A stretch of 64,000 nucleotides of DNA from Welwitschia mirabilis (lineage: Eukaryota; Gnetophyta; Gnetopsida; Welwitschiales). Shown here in pieces: positions 1 through 12,200 of this stretch. A program made the translations under genes and the position numbers. Within the stretch, counting starts at the first letter, position 1, and every line of letters starts with the position of its first letter. The notes under the pieces were generated by a model. That model was not told the origin of the DNA. It did no database searches and saw only the letters and a list, made by a program, of their open reading frames with translations. The stretch is from assembly GCA_051453625.1 (NCBI GenBank), contig JBOZIK010000001.1:226039348-226103347 (forward strand), written 5' to 3'.

Positions 1-302
1 GATACCATCAATAAGAAATTTTAAAATAAAAATGTAAAGGAAGTGCTTATCCAATGGACCCATTATAATGAAGAAACTTGGGAAAAGTAGGGAGTATATG
101 AAGAAGATCTTTTTCAAACCTCTTAATAAAACATGATATGTTACTTACTTACTTTTTAGTGTATTTCTTAATATATAATGTCTTCCTTCCCTTATGTTTT
201 GTAGATAATAAAAAAATAATCTAAATGGCCATGCTTTCATGAACTACACAAGATGAGGGGAAACCATGCTTGAGGATGGGCACGATGCTTAAGGGGATGG
301 AA
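1..302 (+). pseudogene. 3' end of Ty3/gypsy chromovirus pol with chromodomain remnant
   Basis: Reading from base 31 gives NVKEVLIQWTHYNEETWEK, then a TAG stop, then GVYEEDLFQTS. The pattern of a hydrophobic strand, Q-W, a short loop and E-x-T-W-E is that of the chromodomain fused to the C-terminus of integrase in plant chromoviruses, which steers insertion to marked chromatin. The rest of pol lies left of the window. The in-frame TAG and a stop-filled tail up to the LTR show the copy is dead. The stretch ends in a purine-rich run (AAGGGGATGGAA, 291-302) directly before the LTR, as a polypurine tract should. The family is fairly sure, the exact lineage is not. Confidence 0.72.
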
Positions 303-683
303 TGTAACATTCCAAATTTACTATTTTGTAAAGAAGCGTGTTAAGGCCCTAAATGAGCATAATTAATGAGATATGAATGGGGGTGATATAAATATTTAAA
401 GATCTATCCTTTCATTAGGCTAGTCAAGCTTATGACATTAGGTGGTGGTGGATAGGCTAGGTGGATGTAACCAATGATAACCTTAGCTAATCCTTAAGGG
501 ACCCCAGGAGAGGGACTCAGATCATAGTCCATGTTTTTATCTTTGACCACTAGTCTAGGTGTATTGGCTAATGATAAGGAATGCAAACCACTACTATCAG
601 TAATAAACTCTATGTTTTCTGAAATTATTCCTTGTTATTCTTATTGATTTGGACATAATATTTATATGTTCTTCTTTACAACA
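303..683 (+). repeat. 3' LTR of the chromovirus (right end approximate)
   Basis: The LTR starts TGTAACATTCC immediately after the polypurine tract, a start typical of plant chromoviruses. A plausible end is the CA at 682-683 (CTTTACAACA), which gives about 380 bp, short as in Reina-like chromoviruses. The partner LTR is outside the window, so the right boundary and any target duplication cannot be confirmed. Confidence 0.55.
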
Positions 684-3369
684 GAATGACCTTAAAACAA
701 TAAAAAGAAACATTACAATGCATATATAAATCTATTTATATAAAACTTATGATTATTTTAATTATCCAAAATTTATATATACCAGTTTTCTTTTAATGGA
801 AAATGAGAAATAATTATCATAATATTTGATTAAGTGATTAATATAGACTTTATGATGCTTATATTTTAGATAACTATGAATAAGGAAAATCTCTACTTTT
901 CAACATAGAGCCATGAAGGTGAAATATTAGTAAACATTCAAATATCACCTTTATCTAGAAGAATGTTCAAGGAACCAAACCTAGTCAAATATTCTTGAAA
1001 GGATCTTTAGTAGTACAACTCTCCTTCTAGTTGATTCCAACAAAGTTAAAGTTTCCTACTTATATAAAGGACCCTATTTATTAGTAATGAGATTACCAAC
1101 CTACATTTTTATCTTAAACCTTAGTGAATACTTGTCTTTCTTATACACATTTAGGGATTTATACATATATGTTATTATTATGGGGAAAAAATGAAAAAAA
1201 AGGATAAGGGGACAAGATTATTTAATGATCTAACACCATATAAAGAAGAGATTCTATAAAAAGGGACTTTGTCCATTAGTAATAAGGGAATTGTAATTAA
1301 TATTGAATGAAGTATCTATGCATTTACATAAGATATTAACTAAAATTTATAGAATCCATGGTCATAGAATCATAAAATTTTGATGTTTATATTGAATTAG
1401 TGGGTTGATTCTTGTAAATCATGATTAATTTGATTAAAAATAAAGGGAAAATAAAATTTTATAGCTAAAAAGAGAAATAACATAGTTATAGTAATAAAGA
1501 TATCTATTATAATTTAAATTAAATAACTTGCTTTTGATATACTTTAGAGGTAAATCTATTACAAAAATAATTTACTAAGATAACTAAAAAAAGAAGAAAA
1601 AATTGAGGAAAATAAAATCTATATATTATGTAGTTAATTTTATGAAAACTCTTAGTCCTTAAAATTTTGTAAAAACTTCCTATTTTTTCTTGGAGTTAAA
1701 TCTAAAAGTCAAATTAGAAGCCTTTCTCTTAATTCACATCTTCTAAGATATTTCAGATAGCTCTTGCACATCTTGCTAGTGTTGAACATAGTGATACAAG
1801 AAGTGTTATGGCTCTTTGTCCAGATAATTTTTGATATAATATATGTTCAATTTTAAATCTATAATGTGTAACTCTAGTTAATCCTATATATTTATGATCA
1901 TATATTTAATTATTTTGAAGTTAAACATGATACCAAGTAAATCTTGATTTATAGAAGTCCTATTTCCATGAGCTATATTTGATCGAGTTTATCTTTTACT
2001 ATCTCTTCGTTAGAAACAAATATTCATTAAGAAAATTATGAGAATTTTTTTTATATTTTTCATGATTGGAAAAATTGCTTGGATTCCATAATTTATTTAA
2101 ATATTAAGTAACTTCTTTTACTAAATTGTACATAGGCTAATCCTAATCAGCTCCACTAGAGGAGAATAACTCTATTATTAGAATTCTAGTATTATTTATC
2201 TTAGTAAAGTGAACTTTAGGTTTTTCATTCTTAAAAATAAGAACCATGTTCTCAACGAAATATTTTGATCTAGATGATGCAAAATTAGAAGACAAGAATT
2301 TGAAATTAATATTAAAGAGAATCAATGAAACAAGAGGAACTAGATTAAAATGGAAGAGATGAAGTAGTATAAGTAAGTTCAAGAGTTTATATTTTCAAGA
2401 ACAAATCACAAAATTTTAGAAACCTCATATAGATAAATATGTAGGAAAATTAGGCATGGAAGTTAATTGACATCTAAGAAGATTTCCATAATCTACTTTA
2501 ATTACATGTAATCATTTATTTTCATTTATAAATCATCCACTAATCCACATTAGAAATGATAATAGTTTCCATGGACACTCCATTAAAATCATTGGGATAT
2601 TATTGAAATAGGAAAATAGTTTATTGGCTAATGCATGGAAATTATTTTTGTGAGGGGATAACTATCGTAATCCAAAAGAAGAATTATGTAGAAAATTGCA
2701 TGAAAAATGGTTATGGTTTTCACATAAATCTTCTAATTATTATAATAAAATTTCTACTTTTTATAAAGTGTTTAGGATATTGAAATAGTTTTCTAGCTAT
2801 CATAAAGTTTTCACACATTATTATGTTAAATTGCTTTATAAAATTTAACATTATATACATTTACTTTTATTTTAATCTCATGCCATGAAAACATAACTAA
2901 AACATTATTATACAATGCCATGAGATTAATAGAAAATTAAGTGAATAATCATCTATTACTTCACTTTAATCTAATAGCATTAAAGTAGAATGAATCCTTA
3001 TTGAATAATGCAATAGAATTAATAAAAAGTAATTAATATTTAATACTCTATCCATTATTAATTTAAATTAATGAATAAAAGAATTATATGTCACATAAAG
3101 CTAATAATAGAGGGCAAAAGTAATGATAACCCATCATTTTCAAACTTTATTATAAAATAAGTTAAGTTAAATAATTAATTATATCTCATAAGGTAACAGA
3201 TAGCTCACTTAAATAACTAGTTTGTCATTAGGTAAGGCCTAAATGATAATCCAATATTTAAAATAGGATTATAAATTAAGAAGAGAGATAACATTTACAT
3301 GAATTGATAATTAAATGGACTAATGAATATGGTATAGGGCATAAGGATAAGGAAAAACAATAAGCCTAA
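684..3369. other. Decayed AT-rich DNA, no gene recognised
   Basis: I see no intact coding region. Around 1060-1360 the sequence resembles the end of an LTR: a TATA-like TCTATAAAAAGGG at 1253, then an A/T-rich leader and, near 1358, a weak Met-PBS-like ATGGTCATAGAATC. This is too degraded to call. From 2830 to 3369 the DNA is AT-rich with repeated AATGATAA/TTATCATT words and resembles the right flank of the element at 3370-13749, so it is probably the old insertion site. Confidence 0.4.
2637..2790 (+). pseudogene. Short coding-like trace, family unknown
   Basis: In the frame beginning TGGAAATTATTTTTG (2637) about 50 codons read with only one TGA, including the stretch GDNYRNPKEELCRKLHEKW, before a TAG. 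The residue mix (W, H, K, E, C spread through the frame) is more protein-like than the A/T-driven I/N/F/Y runs elsewhere. It may be a gag or other transposon remnant. I cannot assign it and cannot exclude chance. Confidence 0.22.
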
Positions 3370-3540
3370 TGTAATAATCTATATTTCTTCATCCTACGTT
3401 GGAGGGTGGACTCTTCACAAAATTGAAGTGTGTGCCATAAAGACATCATGAGATGCATTAATAACACCCCAAAGAATCTGATTGAGGAGAAGGAAGCATA
3501 AGGAGGTAGAAGGAATGTAACAATTGTGGTGGAAGCAAAG

Positions 3541-4271
3541 TGGAGAAAGCTTCTGAATATTCTAGAAGCTACCTTCGTCTTTTCAATTGTAATTTAGGCT
3601 CATGCAAGGAGGAAGTGGGCCGAATTCTGCTCTGCTTCAACAACTTCAAAGGGGTATCTGCAGAAGAATGATAAGAAGCTTCGTCGAAGGACTCTGACGA
3701 TACGATGTCGAAATTTCTGCGGTGTTCGAATCCGCCTTGCTTCGAAGTTAGGGTTCCTTTGTTTGACACAATTGGGAGGAGGTTCAGGGTATGAATCTGT
3801 GCTATAATAGAAACAGCAACGGTGAAGAGGCCACAAATGCTTCTACGAGATAGAGGACTGCAAGTCTCTAATTCGAATTCTATGCGAGCAACGTTCGAGA
3901 ACATGATATGAAAGGCTTTGGATGATGCTTGCGTGGCTGTTTTAGCTCTTCATGGGACTGACTTTTGCTTATATTATACACCAAATGATAGGTCTCTTGT
4001 GAGTTTTTCTGACAGTTGAAATGGAAAAAAATCCAGGTAGTTGGATCATGTCCATGCTTTTTTGAAAGGAGTCTTCCAGATCTCATGAGAAGCTCAACAA
4101 AAAGGACAATGAATCTAAGAGAACTCTGTGACTGTGAGTGATTCCCTTTCTTTCTCATTCTAGCTATTTTGTTGCTTGCTCTATAGTCTTCATTTTTGTT
4201 TTGGCCTACTTCTTTTGCTTGTTTCGTTTACATTTAGTTGTTCACTTTTTTCCTTTGCATTTGTTCTGCAG
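3541..4271 (+). other. GC-richer gene-like segment inside the left LTR (captured exon or older LTR end)
   Basis: This part is visibly richer in G+C and CpG than its surroundings. Frame 3705/3801 reads as protein-like for about 110 codons with in-frame TGA codons near 3789 and 3909. At both places the right LTR has TCA, so the shared ancestor was open there (for example FENMI-S-KALDDACVAVLA, where left has TGA for S). GTGAGT at 4134 and TTCTGCAG at 4264-4271 look like a 5' and 3' splice site around a T-rich intron. A rival reading: TGATATCAAAGG at 3905-3917 resembles a decayed Met PBS, in which case this is the end of an older LTR and its leader. I do not recognise the protein. Confidence 0.45.
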
Positions 4272-5997
4272 CAAGCGTGCTTTTCAAAAGTTGCTGTAGA
4301 TCTTTCATCTTTGACATATTTTGGATGCTTTTGTCTAAATGAGCTCTTTTAGATTCCAGATTAGCAGTTTCGTGGCTTTCATGTTGTTTCTATGGCCTTG
4401 TCCAGTGCTTTTATATCTTTAGGGTTTGCATTCTTTTGGAATTTTGATGGCATGAATGAACTTTGAGCAAATTTCATTTTCCTTCCTTAACTCGTTATGA
4501 TAATGCTTGAATTAGACTTTTAGAAGCCTCAAAGCGTATATCTTTGTAAGCTTGAAATATTCCATCAATGTGCGCCTACTAAAATTGCTGGAAAGAATGT
4601 GCATGCCAAATCTCACAATTCATAAGTTGTTTTTTTTCGTTTGGCGTGATCTAGGGCCTTCCTATCTTAAGGGTTACGCCATTTCGGAAATATCGAGCCT
4701 GGAAGCATGTTAATGCTCTTATAGTTTCCCCTTCTCATATCTGAGCTTTTATGCTCTTAGCTTGGAGGAGGAGCTTCTGTTCTTGCTATATCAAAGTAAT
4801 CCATATTGATTAACACCATGCTAGATGTAGAAAATGCCTTGAATGCAATTCCCTAGTAGTTTAGGTTCTCCAAATCTGAGTTTGAGTCTTCCTCATCGCG
4901 CCGAATAGCTAATTTTCTGTTTTTAACGGAATTTTAGTAATTTAGTTATGAGTGGAAGCTCTGATAATTCAGTTGAGGCATAATAGTCATGCCAAATTTA
5001 GATCCATAGGGTTTTGTCCTTCATTTGTGTGTTTCCAGAAATTTTATATCTGAAAATATTGAACCACCATGTAACCATAAAGACTCACTTTATGCGTTCA
5101 CGATGCCTTCATTAAGTAGGTTTTTTTTTTTTTTTGATAATTAAAAAATTATTTTTTTGACTTTATGCCATGTTTTTTGAGATTTTGGTGCAAATATTGT
5201 GTTTTTCAAGATTCATAATGCAAAACTTATTGATCCATTCTTATTTACCTCTAAAGATCTTCATAATCATCAAGACTTTGAACTTGAGTGTTAGGTCTTC
5301 CAGTCTTCTTTAAGGCTTATAATACCATTTTTATTTTTTTCCCTTGCCTACTGCCAATTTCTTCGAACCTAGTTCTGCCTCTAGAAATGGACATGTTTTA
5401 ACATGTCAAATTGCCATATATTCTTCCCTTTTGTTTTAAGACCTTCCACATATATCTCGTGCATCTCTGCATAGAAATCCGGTTGGAATGTGTTGGTAGT
5501 ATTGAATGGTCACTAATCTTCTATGTGGATATACACATGTAAAATACAATTGGTTGCAAACCCTAATAACATAATGGATTCTAGTTCTAAGTGGGAAGTG
5601 AGGAACTAACATAGATATGAGCCTAGAGCATTTCTTTTGCTAAGAAAATCGTACAAGAACGGTGATCACAATGTTTTGAATGCAAAACCAATACAAAACC
5701 ACCCCTATAATGTACATAAGTCAGACTCCTTGTTATATATTGTGTTAGTATCGAAAATTAGAATTGGGATATGAATTGGATGCTGAATTTGCTAAGATCT
5801 GCCAACCTACAAAATGAAACAATTCCTTAAATGCAAGGGAGGTTTCCTGTATTGAAGTAGTTATTGAGATTAACCATAAATCTCTTTTTTTAAAGATTTA
5901 TACTAAATATTTCCTTGACTATTTAGCTCAATATCCTTCTTCATTAAATAATTTCCCAAGTGTAAGTATAGAAACAAAATAATGTGAGAGCATGCGT

Positions 5998-6014
5998 GTG
6001 TGTGTGTGTGTGTG

Positions 6015-6070
<56 letters not shown>
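5998..6070 (+). repeat. Compound microsatellite (TG)n(CT)n(AT)n
   Basis: A run of TG is followed by CT and then AT dinucleotides in the left LTR. The same place in the right LTR (11883-11918) holds a GAAA run instead, between matching flanks (CCAAAAAAAA before, AACTAGAAATGAAAATAAGA after). Confidence 0.9.
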
Positions 6071-6074
<4 letters not shown>

Positions 6075-6394
6075 TAATAAGAACTAACCAAAAAAAAAAG
6101 GAACTAGAAATGAAAATAAGAGGAGATGAATAAACAATGAAGATAAATACAAAACATATGTATTATATTACATAATACATATGTGTGACCTTACATATAC
6201 TTTATATTATAATATATTACATTATATGCATAATTTAATGTTGTATCATATTATATATATAATATTATATTACATTGTGTTATATTATAACATATGATGA
6301 ATTTATGTTATATTATTATGTACTATATTACATTATGTTATTTCCTATGCATAATATTACATATGTTATGTTATATTAAATTATATTATTGAAT

Positions 6395-6590
6395 TATATT
6401 GTATTATATTATACTATATTATATTATATTATATTATATTATATTATATTGTATTATATTATATTATATTATATTATATACATAATATTATATCATTTAA
6501 AACTATGTTATTTCATATGCAAAATATAATATAATATAATATAATATAATATAATATAATATAATATAATATAATATAATATAATATATT
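6395..6590. repeat. AT pentanucleotide arrays in inverted orientation (potential long hairpin)
   Basis: An ATTAT array (about 6395-6480) is followed, after about 40 bases, by an ATAAT array (about 6524-6588). The second is the reverse complement of the first, so the pair can fold into a stem of some 60 bp or more. Related, more degraded AT arrays occupy the same relative place in the right LTR (12000-12300) and in the minus-strand relatives (31200-31510, 33440-33740, 35150-35600). Confidence 0.8.
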
Positions 6591-7483
6591 CTATGCATGA
6601 TATTATATTATCTTATATTATGCTATATCATATGTATACTACTTCAAGTATATATTATAAAGGGGAGACATGTTTTATTCTTAAGAGTAGGTTAATGTTA
6701 AGAATAGATACATGATGAAACAAGAGTTTAGATAACAGTAAATACTCATCTTTTGCTCCTTAGATAATGTTGTTATTATAATCATTTTAATAGAATGATT
6801 TATTACATTTAATTACTTAGTAATTAATTTATAATGAATGTTAGATATTGTTTGATGTATTCACTAATAATCCTATTATTTTTAGTATGAGTTAATGCAA
6901 TTATAATATGCATAGTATAGTTATAAAAAGATGTTGATTTAAGAACAGCCTCTAATGACCATGGTTGCTTTTAGTATTATTAATGCTTTATAGGTATGTA
7001 TCCTTAAATATAGTTTCTTTTATGTTCATGCATATGAGTCAAATGTTCTAAGTATTTATTTGTTATCTTACACATAAAATGATATAATACTATGATAATT
7101 TTTTGATGCTCATTGGAATAACTTAACATTCAATTAGTTGTCTTATGTTTAAATTTCTATAGTGCAAAGTCCAATGATACTAATGACTTAATTAGTGGCA
7201 TACGAGCTATTTCATTTAGCATTTTATACATTTTATATTCATATATTAGTTTCATTATGTTAAAATATAAAATAAGTAGTTATAAGGTACCCTGTCGAAA
7301 TGGTGTACCTATGTGTGTATATGTATGTATGTTATAATCATATTTTTGCATAAGTTTACTATACTAACATTCTATTATGATATATCCCCTCTCATTGGCT
7401 CTCACCAAGACATTATAATGACATACGAGGGGTCTCTTATGCTTGATGATGAAGGATCACTAATGGATATTTTGGCCAAGTGA

Positions 7484-7484
7484 T

Positions 7485-7535
<51 letters not shown>

Positions 7536-7789
7536 NNNNNNNNNNNNNNNNNNNNNNNNNNNNNNNNNNNNNNNNNNNNNNNNNNNNNNNNNNNNNNNNN
7601 NNNNNNNNNNNNNNNNNNNNNNNNNNNNNNNNNNNNNNNNNNNNNNNNNNNNNNNNNNNNNNNNNNNNNNNNNNNNNNNNNNNNNNNNNNNNNNNNNNNN
7701 NNNNNNNNNNNNNNNNNNNNNNNNNNNNNNNNNNNNNNNNNNNNNNNNNNNNNNNNNNNNNNNNNNNNNNNNNNNNNNNNNNNNNNNNN
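7484..7789. repeat. CA microsatellite running into an assembly gap
   Basis: About 25 CA units end at 7535, where 254 N begin. The matching place in the right LTR (13126-13345) is ordinary sequence of about 220 bp, so the gap is probably close to its true size apart from microsatellite length. Confidence 0.85.
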
Positions 7790-9136
7790 CACTAATACAG
7801 ATAACTTTAATCTATTTTATACTCATACATATTGGTAAATATTAGAATGAGGTCCAAGATAGAACTACATGTGGTCTGAACTCTTCTAGATGAGGATTAC
7901 ATAGGCATGATTGTTTAGCTATTGGTGTAACCAACCACTTGACCACAACTAATATACTTTTTATTTGTGCTCTTAATCAAGATTTTTGATTGATATTAAA
8001 ATTGATTATGGAATTAGTTGGATGAGCTATTATCATATAGTTCTCCTGACATGAAACTTATGGGTAACTAAGAGGTAAGTCTCTCGAGTGATATCTAATC
8101 AATCCACTATCATGTTTGATATTATAATGCTATCATGTTATTTATTGGAATTGCATTTAACAAAAGCATATTTGATTTCTCATTCAAAATTATGAGTTTC
8201 ACAATAGCAATCTCAAAGTCTATGCTATCATGTTCTTTATTGGAATTGCATTTAACAAAAGCAGATTTGATTTCTCATCCAAAATTATGAGTTTCACAAT
8301 AGCAATCTCAAAGTCTATAAGTTAATTGCCCCTTTTATCTATGATTTTCTGTAAATTTTTGACATTAAATCAAGTTAAAGGATTAGATCAGAGGAGTCCT
8401 ATAGCGTAGAATCTTTATTTATCCTTAAATATATAATTTCTTAAAGAATAGATACCTAGACATTCTCTTGTTTGTAGATCTACTATTTTTCATGAATTTG
8501 ATAAAATTATTTTAGATCTTTTTCCATTTTTGTTTTTAATAGTTTAAGTGAATGTATGTTTGGTAACCTCGAGAGTTCTTGACTGGTTGTCCCCTATACT
8601 TTTACATATAGCTACTATGCATATGAACATTTATTCATGTGTAATATCTCTTGATGTTGGTTTGAATATTGAGTTCTTACATTATTCTTTGCATTCTTTT
8701 GTACCTATGATTTCTACATGCCACTAATATAGACTACTTTAATCTATTTAATGCTCATGCATATTGGTGGAGATTAGAATTAGGTCCAAGATAAAACTAT
8801 ATATGACTTGAACTCCATCGATGAGAATTACGTAGGTGTGGTTGCTTAGCTGTTGGTGTAACCAATCACTTAACCTAAACCTAAACAATTTTTATGTGTG
8901 ATCTTCATCAAGAGCTATAATTAATCTTAATATTAGTTATGGTATTAGTTAGGTGAGATATTGTTATATAGTTCTCTTAATGTGAAAACTATGGATAATT
9001 CAGAGATAAGGCTATCAGTCATAACCTAATGAATCCACTACAATTATGTTTGATATTACAATGCTATCATGTCCTTTAATAAAATTTAAAAAAAAATCAT
9101 GCTTTTATGTCTAACCCAAAAAAATAGATCATGACA
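7790..9136 (+). repeat. Partial tandem duplication of the LTR tail
   Basis: The stretch starting CACTAATACAG (7790) recurs at 8722 as CACTAATATAG, a spacing of about 932 bp, and the two align through the ATGTTTGATATTA words at 8112 and 9046. The first copy then runs into 420 bp (8138-8560) that the right LTR lacks. The second continues to the true LTR end. Confidence 0.7.
8128..8317. repeat. Two adjacent 95-bp repeats, about 97% identical
   Basis: Units 8128-8222 and 8223-8317 start TGCTATCATGTT and differ at three bases that I can see. They lie in the extra DNA of the left LTR and are far more alike than any other repeat pair in the window. Confidence 0.9.
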
Positions 9137-9139
9137 TTT

Positions 9140-9151
9140 TGGTATCAGAGC
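9140..9151 (+). promoter_or_regulatory. Primer-binding site, tRNA-iMet type
   Basis: TGGTATCAGAGC matches the complement of the plant initiator tRNA-Met 3' end at 12 of 12 bases. The match extends further: 22 of 25 bases agree if the next 13 (9152-9164) are included, with one mismatch a C-to-T change. It lies three bases after the CA end of the left LTR, where reverse transcription would be primed. It has survived far better than its surroundings. Confidence 0.9.
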
Positions 9152-9240
9152 TAGGTTTGTATCCATAGCTTAATCAACTCATTTATAATCTTGTTAAAGT
9201 AATAAATGTCTTAACTAGTTTCTAAGGATGAAAAATTCTT

Positions 9241-9252
9241 AAGGGAAAAGAA
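9241..9252 (+). promoter_or_regulatory. Polypurine tract
   Basis: AAGGGAAAAGAA, all purine, directly abuts the TGTAATAATCC start of the right LTR. Position and composition fit the plus-strand priming site of an LTR retrotransposon. Only 89 bases separate it from the PBS. Confidence 0.8.
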
Positions 9253-12200
9253 TGTAATAATCCAAATTTCTTTATCCTATGTCCGATAACATGCCCTTTA
9301 CAAAATTAAAGTGTGTGCCATAAATACAAAATCATAAGGTGTATTAATAACACCCCAAAGAATTCCTTTGGAAAGAAGCAAACACAAGGACATACAAGAA
9401 ATTTAATAATGCTAGTAGAAGAAAAATGGAAAGAGCTTTTAAATACTCTAAAATTTGTCTTTATCTTACTATCGTAATGGCTAAATTTTTCAATTCTAAT
9501 TCAGAATCTTATAAGAAGGAAGTGGATTAGATTGTAATCTACTTTAGCAACTTCAAAGGGTATCTATAGAAGAGTGATAAGGAGCTTTATTGAAGGATTA
9601 TCATGATATGATGCTTGCAACTTTTACAATGTTCAAATCTGTCTTTCTCATAAGTTAGGGTTTCTTTTTTGACATAATCAGGAGGAGCTTTAGGGTATCA
9701 ATTTGTGCTATCATAGAAACAACAATGGTGGAGAGGCCACAAATGCTTCTACGAGATAGATAACTATAAGTCTCTAGTTCGAATTCCATGCAAGTAACAT
9801 TCGAGAACATGATATCAAAGGTATAGGATGATGCTTACATGATTGTTTTAGCTCTTCATGGAACTAACATTTTCTGTATTATTTATTCAATGTTAGGTTT
9901 TTAATGAGCTTAACTAAAAGTTAAAATGGGAAAGAATCTAAGCAGTTGGATCATGTTCATGAATTTTTGAAAGAAGTCTTCTAGATCTCATATGAAGCTT
10001 AACAAAAGGGACAATGGCTTTAAAGAAGGCTCTATGATTGTGAGTGATTTCCTTTCTTTCAAATTTTACCTATTTTATTAATTTCTCTATAGTATTCATT
10101 CCTATTATGGACTACTTCTTTTGCTTATTTCATTTACATTTAGTTGTTCACTTTTTTTTCCTTTGCATTTGTTCTACGACAAGCATGCTTTTTGAAGGTT
10201 ACTGTAGATCTTTCATCTTGAAAATATTTTAGACATTTTTATTTAAATAATCTCTTTTAGATTTCAAATTAGTAATTTTATATCTTTCATGTTGTTTTTA
10301 TGGCCTTGTCCAGTGCTTTTATATCTTTAGGATTTGCATTTTTTTGGAATTCTAGTGGCATGAATAAACTTTAAGAAAATTTGATTTTCATTCCTTAACT
10401 CCTTATGATAATTATTAAATTAGACTTTTAGAAGCTTTAAAGTGTATATCTTTATAAGCTTTAAAGGTTCCATCAACATGCACATACAAAAATTACTAAC
10501 AAGAATTTGCATGCCAAATCTCATACTTCATATGTATGTTTTTTGTTTTGGCATTGTTTAGAGCATTTCTATCTTAAGGGTTATGCCATTTTAGAAATAT
10601 GGAGCCTAGAAGCATGTTAATCCTCTTATAATTTCCCCTTCTAATATCTAACTTTTATGCTCTTATCTTGAAGTAGGTGCTTCTGTTCTTGCTGGATCAA
10701 AGAAATACATATTGATTAATAATGTGCTAGACATAGAAGATGTCTTGAGTGCAATTCCCTAATAGTAAAGGTTCTTCAAATCTAATTTTGAATCTTTCTC
10801 ATCATGTCAAATAACTAGTTTGTTATTTTTAGTGAAATTTTAGTAATTTAGTTATGAGTGGAAACTTTGAAAATTCAGTTGAGGAATAATATTCATGCCA
10901 AATTTAGATTCATAGGTTTTTTCCTATTCCTTTATATGTCTTCAAAAACATTATATCTAAAAGTACTAAGCTATCATGTAATCATAAATACTTACTTTAT
11001 GCATTCATGTTGCCTTCATTAAGTAAGTTTTTTTAAAAAGGAAAAAATATTTTTTTATTTTAAATTTATGCCATGTTTTATGATATTTTGGTGTAGATAT
11101 TTTTTTCTAGGATTCATAATGAAAAATGTATTGATCCATTCTTATTTACCTCTAAATATCTCTATAATCATCAACAACTTTAATTTGAGTGTTACATCTT
11201 TAGTCTTCTTCAAGGTTTATAAAATCATTTTTATTTTTTTCTCTTGACTACTGCCAATTTATTTGAACCTAATTATACCTCTAAAAATGGATGTATTTTA
11301 ACATGTTAAACTGCCATATATTCATCCCTTTCATTTTAAGACCTTTCATGTAGATCTCATGCATGTTTGCATAGATATTTAGTCCAATTGTGTTGGTAGT
11401 ATTAAATAGTTACTGATATTCTATGTGGATATACACATGCAAAATACAATTGATTCAAGATTGTTGCAATTTGCAAACCATGATAGCATAGTGGATTCTA
11501 CTTCTAAGAGGGAAGTAAGAAACTGATGTAAATATGAGTCCATGGCATTTCTTCTACTAAGGAAATCATTCAAGAATGGCAATCACAATGTTTTGGATGC
11601 AAAACTAGTATAAAACCACCCCTCATAATGCAACTAAGCTAGCATGTTTTGTTATATATTGTGTTAGTATTGAAAATTAGAATTGAGATACATAATTGAT
11701 GGTTAATTTTCTAAGATCTACCAACCTATAATATGAAACAATTCCCTAAATGCAAGGGAGGTTCAGTATGTTTAAGTAGTTACTATGATTAATCATAGAT
11801 TTCTTTTTTTTACATTTATATTAAATGTTTCCTTGACTATTTAGCTTTCCTTCTTCTTCATTGCATAAGTGCCCAAAAAAAATAAAGAAAGAAAAGAAAG
11901 AAAGAAAGAAAGAAAGAACTAGAAATGAAAATAAGAGGAGATGAATAAACAATGGATATGAATACAAAACATATGTATTAGATTACATAATAGATATGCA
12001 TGATATTTGATATACATTCTATTACAATATATTACATTATAGGCATAATATAATGTTGTATTGTGTTATATGTAAATATTATATTTCATTAAATTATATT
12101 ATATTATGCTATAACATTATATTATATTACATTTTATTATATTATAATATATTATGAAATGTTATTTTATATATTGTATGTTATATTACATCATATCGTA

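Larger units (their letters stand above)
3370..9136 (+). repeat. Left (5') LTR of the giant-LTR element
   Basis: It starts TGTAATAATCTATATTTC and ends ATCATGACA three bases before the PBS. In order it holds: a GC-richer, CpG-rich gene-like segment (about 3.5-4.3 kb), a T-rich intron-like stretch (4.3-5.9 kb), microsatellites (5998-6070), a long AT inverted array (6395-6590), a CA microsatellite running into a gap (7487-7789), and a tail that is present twice (7790-8137 and 8560-9136). It is longer than its partner chiefly because of that duplicated tail and the extra DNA at 8138-8560. It keeps many CpG sites that the right LTR has lost. Confidence 0.78.

Noticed and set aside
7460-7792. Open frames across runs of N, here and at 17482-18000
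   Set aside because: Almost all residues are unknown; the frames exist only because N cannot give a stop codon.
9140-9164. tRNA gene fragment
   Set aside because: It is the complement of the tRNA-iMet 3' end, placed just after an LTR: a primer-binding site, not a gene.
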